DNA from: SAR202 cluster bacterium Io17-Chloro-G7
GTDB taxonomy: Bacteria; Chloroflexota; Dehalococcoidia; UBA3495
Direction of reading: 5' to 3'
NCBI GenBank assembly: GCA_002817055.1
Contig: MUCU01000073.1
Coordinates: 1 to 31,517, forward strand
Length of the DNA: 31,517 nucleotides
In this document: piece by piece, positions 1-7,289 of the stretch
How the letters are laid out: every line of letters begins with the position of its first letter
Position numbering within the stretch: the first letter of the stretch is position 1
Position numbers and translations under genes: made by a program
The notes under the pieces: generated by a model
The model's input: the letters and a program-made list of their open reading frames with translations, nothing else
Databases searched by the model: none
Told to the model about the DNA's origin: nothing

Positions 1-303
1 TCCCAAATCCAATAGCTCTGGAGGCCAGTTAGGACGCGCACCCGGTGAGTTAGTCACCGCCACCAAACCTCCGAAGGTAAAAAGTTCACAAACTCCTTCG
101 CCGGAAAGACGAATAGGACCAAGCGAGCAGCATTCCTCAACACGGCCGGTGGCTGATCCTGCATTTAAGATGCGATTGCCCTGCCGATAATCCCGCATGG
201 GGTATTGGAATTCGTTTGTCTGTGGTGTGTTCTGCCGGGTGGTTTGATAATCAGTGATGCTACAGATATGTAATTGTAGATTGAAAAATGAGGGTCGTTT
301 CAT
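1..303 (-). CDS. hypothetical protein, partial (runs off the left edge)
   Basis: A frame with no stop runs for 101 codons from an ATG at 303 to the window edge on the minus strand, so the 3' end lies outside. It starts MKRPSFFNLQ and contains ECCSLGPIRLSGEGV around residues 58-72. I do not recognise a family. A chance open stretch of this length is possible but uncommon at this GC content. No convincing Shine-Dalgarno sequence precedes the ATG, and a second in-frame ATG lies at 199. The segment from about residue 36 onward looks more protein-like than the N-terminal part. The true start and even the reality of the gene depend on sequence beyond the window. Confidence 0.35.
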   Translation of the reverse strand, partial: MKRPSFFNLQLHICSITDYQTTRQNTPQTNEFQYPMRDYRQGNRILNAGSATGRVEECCSLGPIRLSGEGVCELFTFGGLVAVTNSPGARPNWPPELLDLG

Positions 304-333
304 CGGTTTCGGTCGGAGCGCTCGCGCTTCATC

Positions 334-367
334 TAACCAAAGCAACCCAATAACCAAAGCAACCCAA
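334..367. repeat. 17-bp tandem duplication
   Basis: The unit TAACCAAAGCAACCCAA occurs twice head to tail (334-350 and 351-367). It lies in the gap between the partial left-edge frame and the end of the large repeat protein. No function is apparent. Confidence 0.85.
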
Positions 368-436
368 ATTAAATATACCAACGACTAGACCATGAGATGG
401 ATACCGACTTCCGGGCGCAAATTAGCGCCGTTAAAC

Positions 437-3181
437 TCACGCAGCCATTTTACCCATCACCCCGGCGTTAACACTGATGCCCAGCCACCAGTGTTGTCCG
501 TGGCTGCGCCTGCGACGCTGGAACCCCAATTGGGTCAGGCCCAAGCCGAAGTTTCGCTGGAGCATTGGCGGGATCAGGTTCTGATCGCACCATATTAGAT
601 AAGCCAAGTAGAGATCCCGCGCAGTGCAAGCCTGTTCTTTCCCTACCGCACAGCATTCCGGCATGAATTGCTGTAACTGAATCGCGGACTGAAGTTGGGC
701 GTCCCTTGCAGGCTTTACCGATTCTTCTAAGTTTTCAGGGGAGGCTACGGAATTGATCGCGTCTTGAGGCAGTTCATCATCCTGGGCTAACGAAGACGAA
801 TCATCGGGTGAGACAACGGGGCTTAGTGCGTCGTCAAAAAGCTCTTCAGTCAGCGACAATGACGAAGAATCTTCCGGTTGTTCCAACGTGTCTAGGTCGT
901 CTAGACCAATCTCCTCAGTCTGTGCGAAGAAGTCCAGCACAACCATGGGCGCCCCTGGTAGGACCGGTGCGTCATGAGAATGCGCTTGAACTGGCGCGAA
1001 CTCCTGGGGAATCTCTGGTGAGGCGATGGAGCTAGGTGAATCATCGAAAATCTCTTCAACCGGCGAGGCCGCAGGAAAATCTTCCGGTTGAGCCAAGGTG
1101 ACTAAGGCGACCTGAAGATTCTCCTCAATCTGAGCGAAGTCGGGCGTAATAACGGGCGAGACGATGGGGCTTGGTGAATCATCGAGAAGCTCTTCAACTG
1201 GCGAGGCTGCAGGATAATCTTCCGGTTGAGCTAAGGGGTCTAGGGCGTCTTGATCAATCTCCTCAGTCTGTGCGAAGAAGTCCGGCATAACCATGGGCGC
1301 CCCCGATGGGACCGGTGCGTCATGAGAAGCCGCTTGAACTGGCGCCAACTCCTGGGGAACCTCGGGTGAGGCGACGAAGGTTAGGGCGTTATCGAAAAAC
1401 TCATCAACCTGCGCGAACTCTTGCGGGACCCCGGGTAAGGCGACGGGGGTTAGGGCGGGGTGCAAAAGCTTATCACTCTGGGGGTATTCCGGCGGACCTC
1501 CCGGCGGACTTCCCGGCGGCACAAGTAGCTTCGGGGGATTGTTGGGATGGTCCTGAACCGGCGTGGGTACCAGCGATTGTTCCGACGTGGCTAAGGCGTC
1601 GACGTCGTTTTGAAGAAACCCTTCGACTTGGCCGAAGTCAGCATTCGGCTGTTCTATGGTCGCAGAATCCGTGGCTCGAGAATCCATGGTTGCGGAGTCC
1701 GCGGGCGGAGAATCTGATGGAATCTCCCTGGTTGGAGTCGCGTCGGCGACGGTGTTGAGAGAGGCGACCTTCAACAAGAACTCCTGGGTCGCGGCACCGC
1801 CGGGGCTGGAATTATGGTTTGAGGCAACCTCCGAAGCGCGCTCTTCGGTTGATTTGGCGTCGGCCACCGCATTGAGAGAGGCGACCTTCAATAAGAACTC
1901 CTGGGTCGCGGCACCGCTGGGGATAACATTATTGATTGAGGCAACCTCCGAAGCGCGCTCTTCGATTGATTTGGAAACGGAATTGACCAGTGTGTCCTTC
2001 CGCAAGATGTCTTGGGTCGGGGCACCAGCGGGGATGACATAACTGCTTGAGGCAACATCCGGCACGGCCGATTCGGTCGCGGGAGGCCTGGAATTTATAT
2101 CCTCCTCAGTGCCCACCTCCGATTGATCGATCTGAGGATGGAGATTGGCTTCGACTGTGTCAGCACCAGAGGCCGCCTGCGGCAAGAGTTCCGCAGGATA
2201 TACGACTTCAGGCACTGATGCCACCGGGATGCTAACCGCAGTTTCGGGTCCTGATGCTACTGGGGTGCTGGCTGCACCTTCGGGTTCTGATGCTACCTGG
2301 GTGCTGGCTGCGCCTTCGGGTACGGATACTACCGGGGTGCTGGCTGCACCTTCGGATGCGGATGCTACTGGGGTGCTAATCGCAGTTTCCGGCACGGATG
2401 CTACCGGGATATCAGCCTCAGTTTGTGATAAATCAATTTCTTCGGGAGCGGATTGTGTCTCTAAGCCAGTGCTTTGAGGAGAGTTAGACTTTGATAAGAC
2501 GCTCAGGGCTTTTTCCAAGGTGGTCCAACTAAGATTTCCTGGCTTAAGCCCGACATCTTGTCCCAGCAACCAGGATTCCTCGGCCACCGGACCGGTAACC
2601 CAGCTTGCTACGGAACGGACAAAGGGCATAGGTACGTCAACGCCCAAGCTGCTGGCGATGCGGTTCATAAAGTTGAATAAGCATGTGACCAGAACGATTG
2701 ACACGATCTGATCATCATTGAAACCCACTTCACGAAGCTCCTCTACGTTCTGCTCGGTTAGACTTCCCGGCTCCAGCGTCACTTTAGCCGAAAATTCAAG
2801 CATGACTTGGTCTGCTTCCGACAGGTTAGCCTGAGTGTAGTCGGTAAGCAATTGGCTGGCTGTATCCGCATCTCTAGCGTGCTTGCGGAAAAAACCGCCG
2901 TGAGTCAATGCGCCGTAACGGCAACGGTTTGCCACCGATACCGTGGTGGCAATGGCTTCTTCTTGTGCTCGGGTTAATGCGGAACTGCCAAAGGCAATAC
3001 CCTCGTTCAGCCGCTCCACAAGTTCCAGAGCTTGACTGTTTGACGAAATTGACCTGAATATTTCGGGCAGATCCGGTAGGTCCGCCTCTTTAACCCATGA
3101 CATGAAATACCCTGAATATCGGGCTACTTTTAATTCACTTTCTATGATTGGCCGATTAATGTCAAGAGAATCGAAACCCAC
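437..3181 (-). CDS. AhpD-like domain fused to a long repetitive region and a P4-primase-type C-terminal winged helix
   Basis: A 914-residue protein in three parts. Residues about 27-190 resemble the carboxymuconolactone decarboxylase/AhpD-like peroxidase-related family: the segment VANRCRYGALTHG (residues 84-95) sits where CxxC..H normally lies. Only the first Cys (C87) and the His (H94) remain, because the second Cys is G90, so classical AhpD disulfide chemistry is doubtful. Residues about 230-830 are Pro/Ala/Glu/Ser-rich, acidic, probably disordered and built of internal repeats. Residues about 835-904 (LYLAYLIWCDQN, FGLGLTQLGFQRRR, WWLGI) match the winged-helix tail typical of P4-family phage/plasmid primases. 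The listed start is GTG at 3181. An internal ATG at 3103 (MSWVKEADL) has AGGG upstream and begins exactly where the family usually begins, so it may be the real start. The role is unknown. The tail suggests nucleic-acid binding (inference). Confidence 0.75.
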   Translation of the reverse strand: MGFDSLDINRPIIESELKVARYSGYFMSWVKEADLPDLPEIFRSISSNSQALELVERLNEGIAFGSSALTRAQEEAIATTVSVANRCRYGALTHGGFFRKHARDADTASQLLTDYTQANLSEADQVMLEFSAKVTLEPGSLTEQNVEELREVGFNDDQIVSIVLVTCLFNFMNRIASSLGVDVPMPFVRSVASWVTGPVAEESWLLGQDVGLKPGNLSWTTLEKALSVLSKSNSPQSTGLETQSAPEEIDLSQTEADIPVASVPETAISTPVASASEGAASTPVVSVPEGAASTQVASEPEGAASTPVASGPETAVSIPVASVPEVVYPAELLPQAASGADTVEANLHPQIDQSEVGTEEDINSRPPATESAVPDVASSSYVIPAGAPTQDILRKDTLVNSVSKSIEERASEVASINNVIPSGAATQEFLLKVASLNAVADAKSTEERASEVASNHNSSPGGAATQEFLLKVASLNTVADATPTREIPSDSPPADSATMDSRATDSATIEQPNADFGQVEGFLQNDVDALATSEQSLVPTPVQDHPNNPPKLLVPPGSPPGGPPEYPQSDKLLHPALTPVALPGVPQEFAQVDEFFDNALTFVASPEVPQELAPVQAASHDAPVPSGAPMVMPDFFAQTEEIDQDALDPLAQPEDYPAASPVEELLDDSPSPIVSPVITPDFAQIEENLQVALVTLAQPEDFPAASPVEEIFDDSPSSIASPEIPQEFAPVQAHSHDAPVLPGAPMVVLDFFAQTEEIGLDDLDTLEQPEDSSSLSLTEELFDDALSPVVSPDDSSSLAQDDELPQDAINSVASPENLEESVKPARDAQLQSAIQLQQFMPECCAVGKEQACTARDLYLAYLIWCDQNLIPPMLQRNFGLGLTQLGFQRRRRSHGQHWWLGISVNAGVMGKMAA
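889..1390 (-). repeat. long imperfect internal repeats in the large fusion gene
   Basis: Blocks recur about 340 bp apart. For example, CCTCAGTCTGTGCGAAGAAG appears near 919 and again near 1260, followed in both places by the ATGGGCGCCCC..GGTGCGTCATGAGAA block. The protein repeats read as FAQTEEI.., QPED..AASPVEE and PEIPQEFAPV modules. This is coding repeat expansion inside the disordered region. Confidence 0.8.
1741..1925 (-). repeat. about 120-bp coding repeat, two copies
   Basis: The stretch containing GAGAGAGGCGACCTTCAA and AAGAACTCCTGGGTCGCGGC occurs at about 1755-1803 and again at about 1872-1920 with few differences. It encodes the repeated peptide ATQEFLLKVASLN in the disordered part of the large fusion protein. 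Confidence 0.8.
2214..2429 (-). repeat. 36-bp tandem repeat, six imperfect copies
   Basis: Units start at 2214, 2250, 2286, 2322, 2358 and 2394. A typical unit contains GATGCTAC, GGGGTGCTGGCTGC and CTTCGG. On the minus strand each unit encodes a 12-residue peptide of the type VPEGAASTPVAS. Copies are diverged by several bases, and the length is always a multiple of three, so copy-number change would keep the frame. Confidence 0.9.
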
Positions 3182-3248
3182 TGATATCTATCAAATCGTT
3201 CGGAACGTTTAGAAAAGGTTGTGGTAGTATTAGTGGCGGAGGAAGGGT

Positions 3249-3851
3249 GTGTTCAACGGCTCCAAATCGAACCAAAACGGCACAAGCCATGTGCGCAATG
3301 TAGAGTTGCTGCCCGGGGAAACAATAGATCACATCTTTTCCCCCGAGTTAGGGCTTACCCAGAATCCGTCTGACAACGGTCAGTTGCTGGTTGCCACGAA
3401 TCACCGGGTCTTGGCCTTTTGCCGCAACGAAGGCCGAAATGAGACCTACATTGTGCCCGTCAGCGAACTCCAGGGGATTGCGTTAAAAGCCCGCACCCGG
3501 ACCTCCGCATCCATCGCTCAAGGCATCGTTCTGGCCCTAGGAGCAATCTTGCTATACCTGGGGGTAGCCTACTGGATAACAGGACGCGTGGAAGGGCCTT
3601 CCATTGCAGTAATCAATATGGACGTCGTGCCGTTCTTGATCCTTTTGATCGCGGTGGCGAGTGTTGGAATGGTGGCCAGATACTACTTTGCCACTGAAGA
3701 CGGTTCGGTGACTTTCCAAGGCAATAACTGGAGTTTCGCCTTCCCATATAGAGGGAAGCGTGCCGGGCAAGAGTTGCAGCTAGTAATCAATTCGGTGTTT
3801 GCTGCCCGCTTCTCCCCCAATGGGCACGATGCGTTCTTGTGGGAAGACTAG
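3249..3851 (+). CDS. small membrane protein with PH-like N-terminal domain
   Basis: 200 residues starting at GTG 3249. GGAGG at 3238-3242 with a 6-base spacer supports this start. Residues about 18-80 (LLPGETIDHIF, LLVATNHRVLAF, VPVSELQGIAL) look like the beta-rich bacterial PH-type domain. Two hydrophobic helices follow at about 88-111 and 125-147, joined by a short loop, and a soluble tail of about 50 residues closes the protein. It is divergent from the large fusion gene, with 67 bp between the two starts, so the two may share a control region. Function is unknown. The PH-like assignment rests on pattern only. Confidence 0.7.
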   Translation: MFNGSKSNQNGTSHVRNVELLPGETIDHIFSPELGLTQNPSDNGQLLVATNHRVLAFCRNEGRNETYIVPVSELQGIALKARTRTSASIAQGIVLALGAILLYLGVAYWITGRVEGPSIAVINMDVVPFLILLIAVASVGMVARYYFATEDGSVTFQGNNWSFAFPYRGKRAGQELQLVINSVFAARFSPNGHDAFLWED

Positions 3852-3961
3852 CGTTCGGTCCTAACCCGAGTTGCACGGTCGGCTGTTGCCGAGTCTGTTG
3901 ACTCTCCGGACTGGGCGGAAATTACCGTAAAAACCATAGTCCCAAATGGTTCAGAAATCGC

Positions 3962-4999
3962 TCAACCCAACGGAAGGCCGGGATCGATATCCAGCTCCAA
4001 GCCAAACTGCTGCCCCCTTTTGAAGTGCTGATAAGCGCAAGCCGATATCATTGCTCCATTGTCGGTGCACAGCACTGGCGCGGGTATGATGACCGGCAAG
4101 GGAGAGCGCCGGGTAATCTCCTCCCGTAGACGAGCGTTGGCGGCCACACCACCAGCCAAAACCAGGCCTTTGGCACCGTATTTGGCGGCCATTTTTATTA
4201 ATTTGGCCGACATGACGTCCACCACCGATTCCTGAAAAGCACCGGCCAGGTTCCGTACGGTTTCGGCGGCTTCTTTTGGGCTCAGTGGGCTGTTTTCCGG
4301 TGGGTAGACCCCCCTTTTCTGGGCTAGGTGCAGTAATGCCGTCTTCACTCCGCTGAAGCTAAAGTCCAAAGTGTCACCCATCCAGGCTCTTGGGAGGTGT
4401 TCGCTGCTATCAGCGCCGGTGGAAACCCGCTGTATTTCGGGCCCTCCCGGGAAACCCAAGCCCAGAATCCGCGCGGCTTTGTCGAAAGCCTCACCCGCCG
4501 CATCGTCCCTGGTTCGCCCCAGTAACCGGTAATCGCCGTGGCCCTCCATTAGCAACAAATCGGTGTGACCGCCGGAGGCAATTAGGCAAGCCAACGGAAA
4601 CCCAGGGTCTTGGGCGGGGTCGAGTTCCCCCAACCATGAGGCATAGATGTGCCCTTCCAGATGATTGACGCCGATTAGAGGGATGCCCAAAGAAAAGGCG
4701 ATAGCTTTCGCCGCATTTAGCCCCGTAATCAATGACCCGGCAAGCCCGGGCCCATATGTAACGGAAACAGCGTCCAAGTCCTTCATTTTCAACCCGCTGG
4801 CATTAACGGCTTGCTCCAGCACCGGAACCAAATCTCGCACGTGCTGGCGGGAAGCTACTTCGGGCACCACTCCGCCATATTGGGAGTGAAGTTCCACTTG
4901 AGAGGCAATAATGTTGGACCGTAAACGTTTGCCGTCGGTAACCACAGCAATAGCTGTCTCGTCGCAAGACGTTTCGATGCCCAGAATGTTGATGGCCAT
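3962..4999 (-). CDS. tsaD: tRNA N6-adenosine threonylcarbamoyltransferase TsaD
   Basis: 345 residues, the normal family length. TsaD, with TsaB and TsaE, transfers the threonylcarbamoyl group from threonylcarbamoyl-AMP to A37 of ANN-decoding tRNAs in the cytoplasm. Visible hallmarks are GIETSCDETAIAVV at 7-20, metal-binding HLEGH (H113, H117), ASGGHTDLL at 141-149, DDAAGEAFDKAARILG at 165-180, FSFSGVKT at 213-220, GGVAANARLR at 283-292 and CTDNGAMI with metal ligand D313. The start ATG at 4999 gives the canonical MxxxILGIETSCDET N-terminus. No tsaB, tsaE or rimI lies beside it. It converges on the small membrane protein gene. Confidence 0.97.
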   Translation of the reverse strand: MAINILGIETSCDETAIAVVTDGKRLRSNIIASQVELHSQYGGVVPEVASRQHVRDLVPVLEQAVNASGLKMKDLDAVSVTYGPGLAGSLITGLNAAKAIAFSLGIPLIGVNHLEGHIYASWLGELDPAQDPGFPLACLIASGGHTDLLLMEGHGDYRLLGRTRDDAAGEAFDKAARILGLGFPGGPEIQRVSTGADSSEHLPRAWMGDTLDFSFSGVKTALLHLAQKRGVYPPENSPLSPKEAAETVRNLAGAFQESVVDVMSAKLIKMAAKYGAKGLVLAGGVAANARLREEITRRSPLPVIIPAPVLCTDNGAMISACAYQHFKRGQQFGLELDIDPGLPLG

Positions 5000-5321
5000 T
5001 TTTAGCCTTCAGCCGTCAGCGTACAACCTTTCGGGCGCCGCCAGCGGAAACTTTTTACGGGGATTTTTTATGGAGACCTTTTGCGATAGTCCTGGGTGAT
5101 TTCATAATATGGTTCGAGCGTGGCGGGCGTCAACTTTGCACTCAGGAAGGGCCGATGCTATCATCATTTCACGGCTCATGGAATAGGGCTGAACCAGAGT
5201 TGTTCAGTAATTCCCGTACTAATCGTTAAACCAATCCCAAAGCCAACGATTGAACCAGGAATCGGGCGTTTTGATGGATTTGGAGGCGCCTCGGTCATAG
5301 ATAAGAGGGTGCCTCGGTCAG
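5000..5321. other. intergenic region with duplicated gene-start segment
   Basis: No convincing gene between tsaD and the CorC-type gene, which diverge here, so promoters for both are expected. The visible structure is a 7-bp inverted repeat AATCGTT/AACGATT (5221-5227 and 5245-5251) and the repeats described separately at 5273-5345. I see no clear -35/-10 pair. Confidence 0.5.
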
Positions 5322-5345
5322 ATGGATTTGGAGGTGCTTCGGTCA
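5273..5345 (+). repeat. 25-bp direct repeat duplicating the start region of the CorC-type gene
   Basis: GATGGATTTGGAGG followed by YGCYTCGGTCA occurs at 5273-5297 and 5321-5345, with a partial third copy (GAGGGTGCCTCGGTCA) at 5305-5320. The two full copies are 48 bp apart, so their ATGs (5274 and 5322) are in the same frame. The upstream one reads eight codons, MDLEAPRS, and then hits TAG. Confidence 0.9.
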
Positions 5346-6653
5346 ATGGATACCGCTGATTTATTGAGGCTGATCCTGCTGCTTGTATGCCTGGCAGGGT
5401 CTGCGTTTTTTTCGGCATCAGAGACCGCCTTTATAGCCCTTCCCAGGCCGCGTCTAATACATCTGGTCAGCACCGGTGCCCCGGGAGCGAACAGGGTAAA
5501 TCGAATTTTGCAGCGCCCGGAAAAATTCTTGGCCACAGTTTTATTGAGCAACAACTTGGTCAATACCGCAATGGCAGTTTTGGGCACTGCTTTAGCCGTC
5601 AGTCTGATTGGCAGCAACAACTACCAGGCGATATTGGCCGCAACCTTCGGAGTTACTCTGATCCTGCTAGTATTTGGCGAGGCCATACCCAAGACTATCG
5701 CTTGGCACCGCTCCGAAAGAGTAGCATTCGCGCTTTCCCGTCCCCTAAACGTGGTGGGAACGACATTATCTCCCGCCGTCGGCGTATTACAAGCCTTCAC
5801 TTCGACCATCAACAGGCTTTTGGGTATCGGTGGCGGTTTACCTCAAGTGAGCGAAGAAGAAATCCGCACGCTGATCGCCGCTGGCGCCCAGTCCGGAACC
5901 GTTGAGGTCGAAGAAGCGGCGCTGCTGGAGAAAGTCTTCCGTTTCGGCGACCGTCAGGTCCACGAGATAATGACGCCCCGACCGGAGATCGTTTGGGTGG
6001 ATCAAGGAACGACCCTGGAAGAGTTTTTGCCGATTTACATGGAGCATCGCCATACCCGCTTCCCGGTTTATTCCGGCACCACCGAGAACATTATCGGGAT
6101 TCTTGCCATCAAGGACGTGTTGCTAGCATTGGGCAGACAGCAAATCAACTTGCAAAGCAGCATCACCGAACTTTTGCGCCCAGCCTATTTTGTGCCGGAA
6201 ACAAAATCCGTCAGCAGCACCTTCGGTGAAATGCAGCAAAGCGGCTTTAGCCTCGTCCTGACAGTGGATGAGTTTGGCGGCATTGCTGGCTTGGCGACTA
6301 TAAAACAACTGCTGGAAATTATCGTCGGTCAAGTGAGCGAGGAAGGCGTCATACCGGAAGAGGCTTTCGTACCAGTGGACGACGACACTTATCGCGTCGA
6401 CGCCGGAGTAGGGATAGTGGAGATTAACGATGAACTGGGAGTTGGCCTGCCCGAAGGTAGCTATCAAACAGTGGCTGGCTTCATTTTGGATTCACTGGGC
6501 AGGATCCCGGACGAAGGCGACATAGTAGAAATTGACAACATCCGGTTAACGGTCAAGGCCATGGATGGTGTGAGGATCGATAAGGTTGAGTTGCGCCGGT
6601 CCCAAAGCGCCCGAGACGGTATGGAGGACGGCACACAGGATGGATGCGGCTAA
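5322..6653 (+). CDS. CNNM/CorC-HlyC family membrane protein with CBS pair
   Basis: 443 residues. Residues about 13-165 form the DUF21 membrane domain with 3-4 hydrophobic helices, including SASETAFIAL (31-40) and FGEAIPKTIA (118-127). Two CBS domains follow at about 215-335 (HEIMTPRPEIVWV, TRFPVYSGTTENIIGIL, LVLTVDEFGGIAGL), then the CorC/HlyC C-terminal domain at about 350-430. Family members are linked to Mg2+/Co2+ homeostasis. The common hemolysin name is historical. ATG 5322 lies inside a repeat. ATG 5346 (MDTADLLRLI) is an alternative start nine codons in, with GGAGG 12 bases upstream. The stop overlaps the next gene as TAATG, so the two are translationally coupled. Confidence 0.92.
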   Translation: MDLEVLRSMDTADLLRLILLLVCLAGSAFFSASETAFIALPRPRLIHLVSTGAPGANRVNRILQRPEKFLATVLLSNNLVNTAMAVLGTALAVSLIGSNNYQAILAATFGVTLILLVFGEAIPKTIAWHRSERVAFALSRPLNVVGTTLSPAVGVLQAFTSTINRLLGIGGGLPQVSEEEIRTLIAAGAQSGTVEVEEAALLEKVFRFGDRQVHEIMTPRPEIVWVDQGTTLEEFLPIYMEHRHTRFPVYSGTTENIIGILAIKDVLLALGRQQINLQSSITELLRPAYFVPETKSVSSTFGEMQQSGFSLVLTVDEFGGIAGLATIKQLLEIIVGQVSEEGVIPEEAFVPVDDDTYRVDAGVGIVEINDELGVGLPEGSYQTVAGFILDSLGRIPDEGDIVEIDNIRLTVKAMDGVRIDKVELRRSQSARDGMEDGTQDGCG

Positions 6654-7282
6654 TGAAATTGGTGCTGGTACGTCATGGGGAAACCGAGTGGAACAAACTG
6701 GGTAAATTCCAGGGTCAGCGAGATATTGCCCTGAATAGCAGGGGCTTAGCCCAAGCCAAGGAAACGGCTCAAACCGTGGCGCATTGGCAGCACTCGGTAG
6801 TGTATTCCAGCCCTCTAAGCCGCACCATGCAGGTTGCCCACGAAATATCCAGTATAAGCGGCAATGCGGTGCAGCAGGTGCCAGGCCTCCAAGAGTTGAG
6901 CCTTGGCGACTTGGAAGGGGTGACCGGGGAAGAAATGCGCTCCGGCTGGCCGCAAGTTTATGCCGCCTGGCGCGACGACCCGGCCACCGTCGGCATGCCC
7001 AACGGCGAGACTTTGGTAGAGCTGCAAAACCGGGTATGGAATGCGTTGCTGGAGCTGGAGAAAACTCACCTGCAAGCAGAAACGCCGGATGACATGTTGA
7101 TTTTGGTTTCCCACAACTTTGCTATTCGGTCTTTAATCGGCAAATTACTAGGTATGCCCCTCTCCAACTTCCACCGCATGTCCCTTAGCTTAAGCTCCAT
7201 CTCCACGGTGGAGATCGACCAGCGGGGCCGCCGCTTGACCAGCTATAATTCCACTTCCCACCTATCCCCAGAGAATAGATAG
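6653..7282 (+). CDS. histidine phosphatase family protein (phosphoglycerate mutase-like)
   Basis: 209 residues from ATG 6653, which overlaps the preceding stop as TAATG; an ATG at 6644 would add three residues. The catalytic RHG triad is in LVLVRHGETEWN, and the other active-site elements are SSPLSRT, the acid in LQELSLGDLEG, and the second His in LVSHNFAIRSLI. This is the acid-phosphatase/GpmB/CobC-like branch. The exact substrate (phosphoglycerate, alpha-ribazole phosphate or another sugar phosphate) cannot be read from the sequence. It is co-transcribed with the CorC-type gene and tilS. Confidence 0.9.
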   Translation: MKLVLVRHGETEWNKLGKFQGQRDIALNSRGLAQAKETAQTVAHWQHSVVYSSPLSRTMQVAHEISSISGNAVQQVPGLQELSLGDLEGVTGEEMRSGWPQVYAAWRDDPATVGMPNGETLVELQNRVWNALLELEKTHLQAETPDDMLILVSHNFAIRSLIGKLLGMPLSNFHRMSLSLSSISTVEIDQRGRRLTSYNSTSHLSPENR

Positions 7283-7289
7283 AGACCTT

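Noticed and set aside
1306..2042. Plus-strand open frames of 128-150 codons opposite the large fusion gene
   Set aside because: They lie wholly inside the repeat region of the minus-strand gene, have low-complexity Arg/Pro/Gly composition and no ribosome binding site. They are by-products of the repeats.
3926..3951. Terminator between the small membrane protein gene and tsaD
   Set aside because: The AACCAT/ATGGTT hairpin has only 6 bp, is AT-rich and lacks a T-tract.
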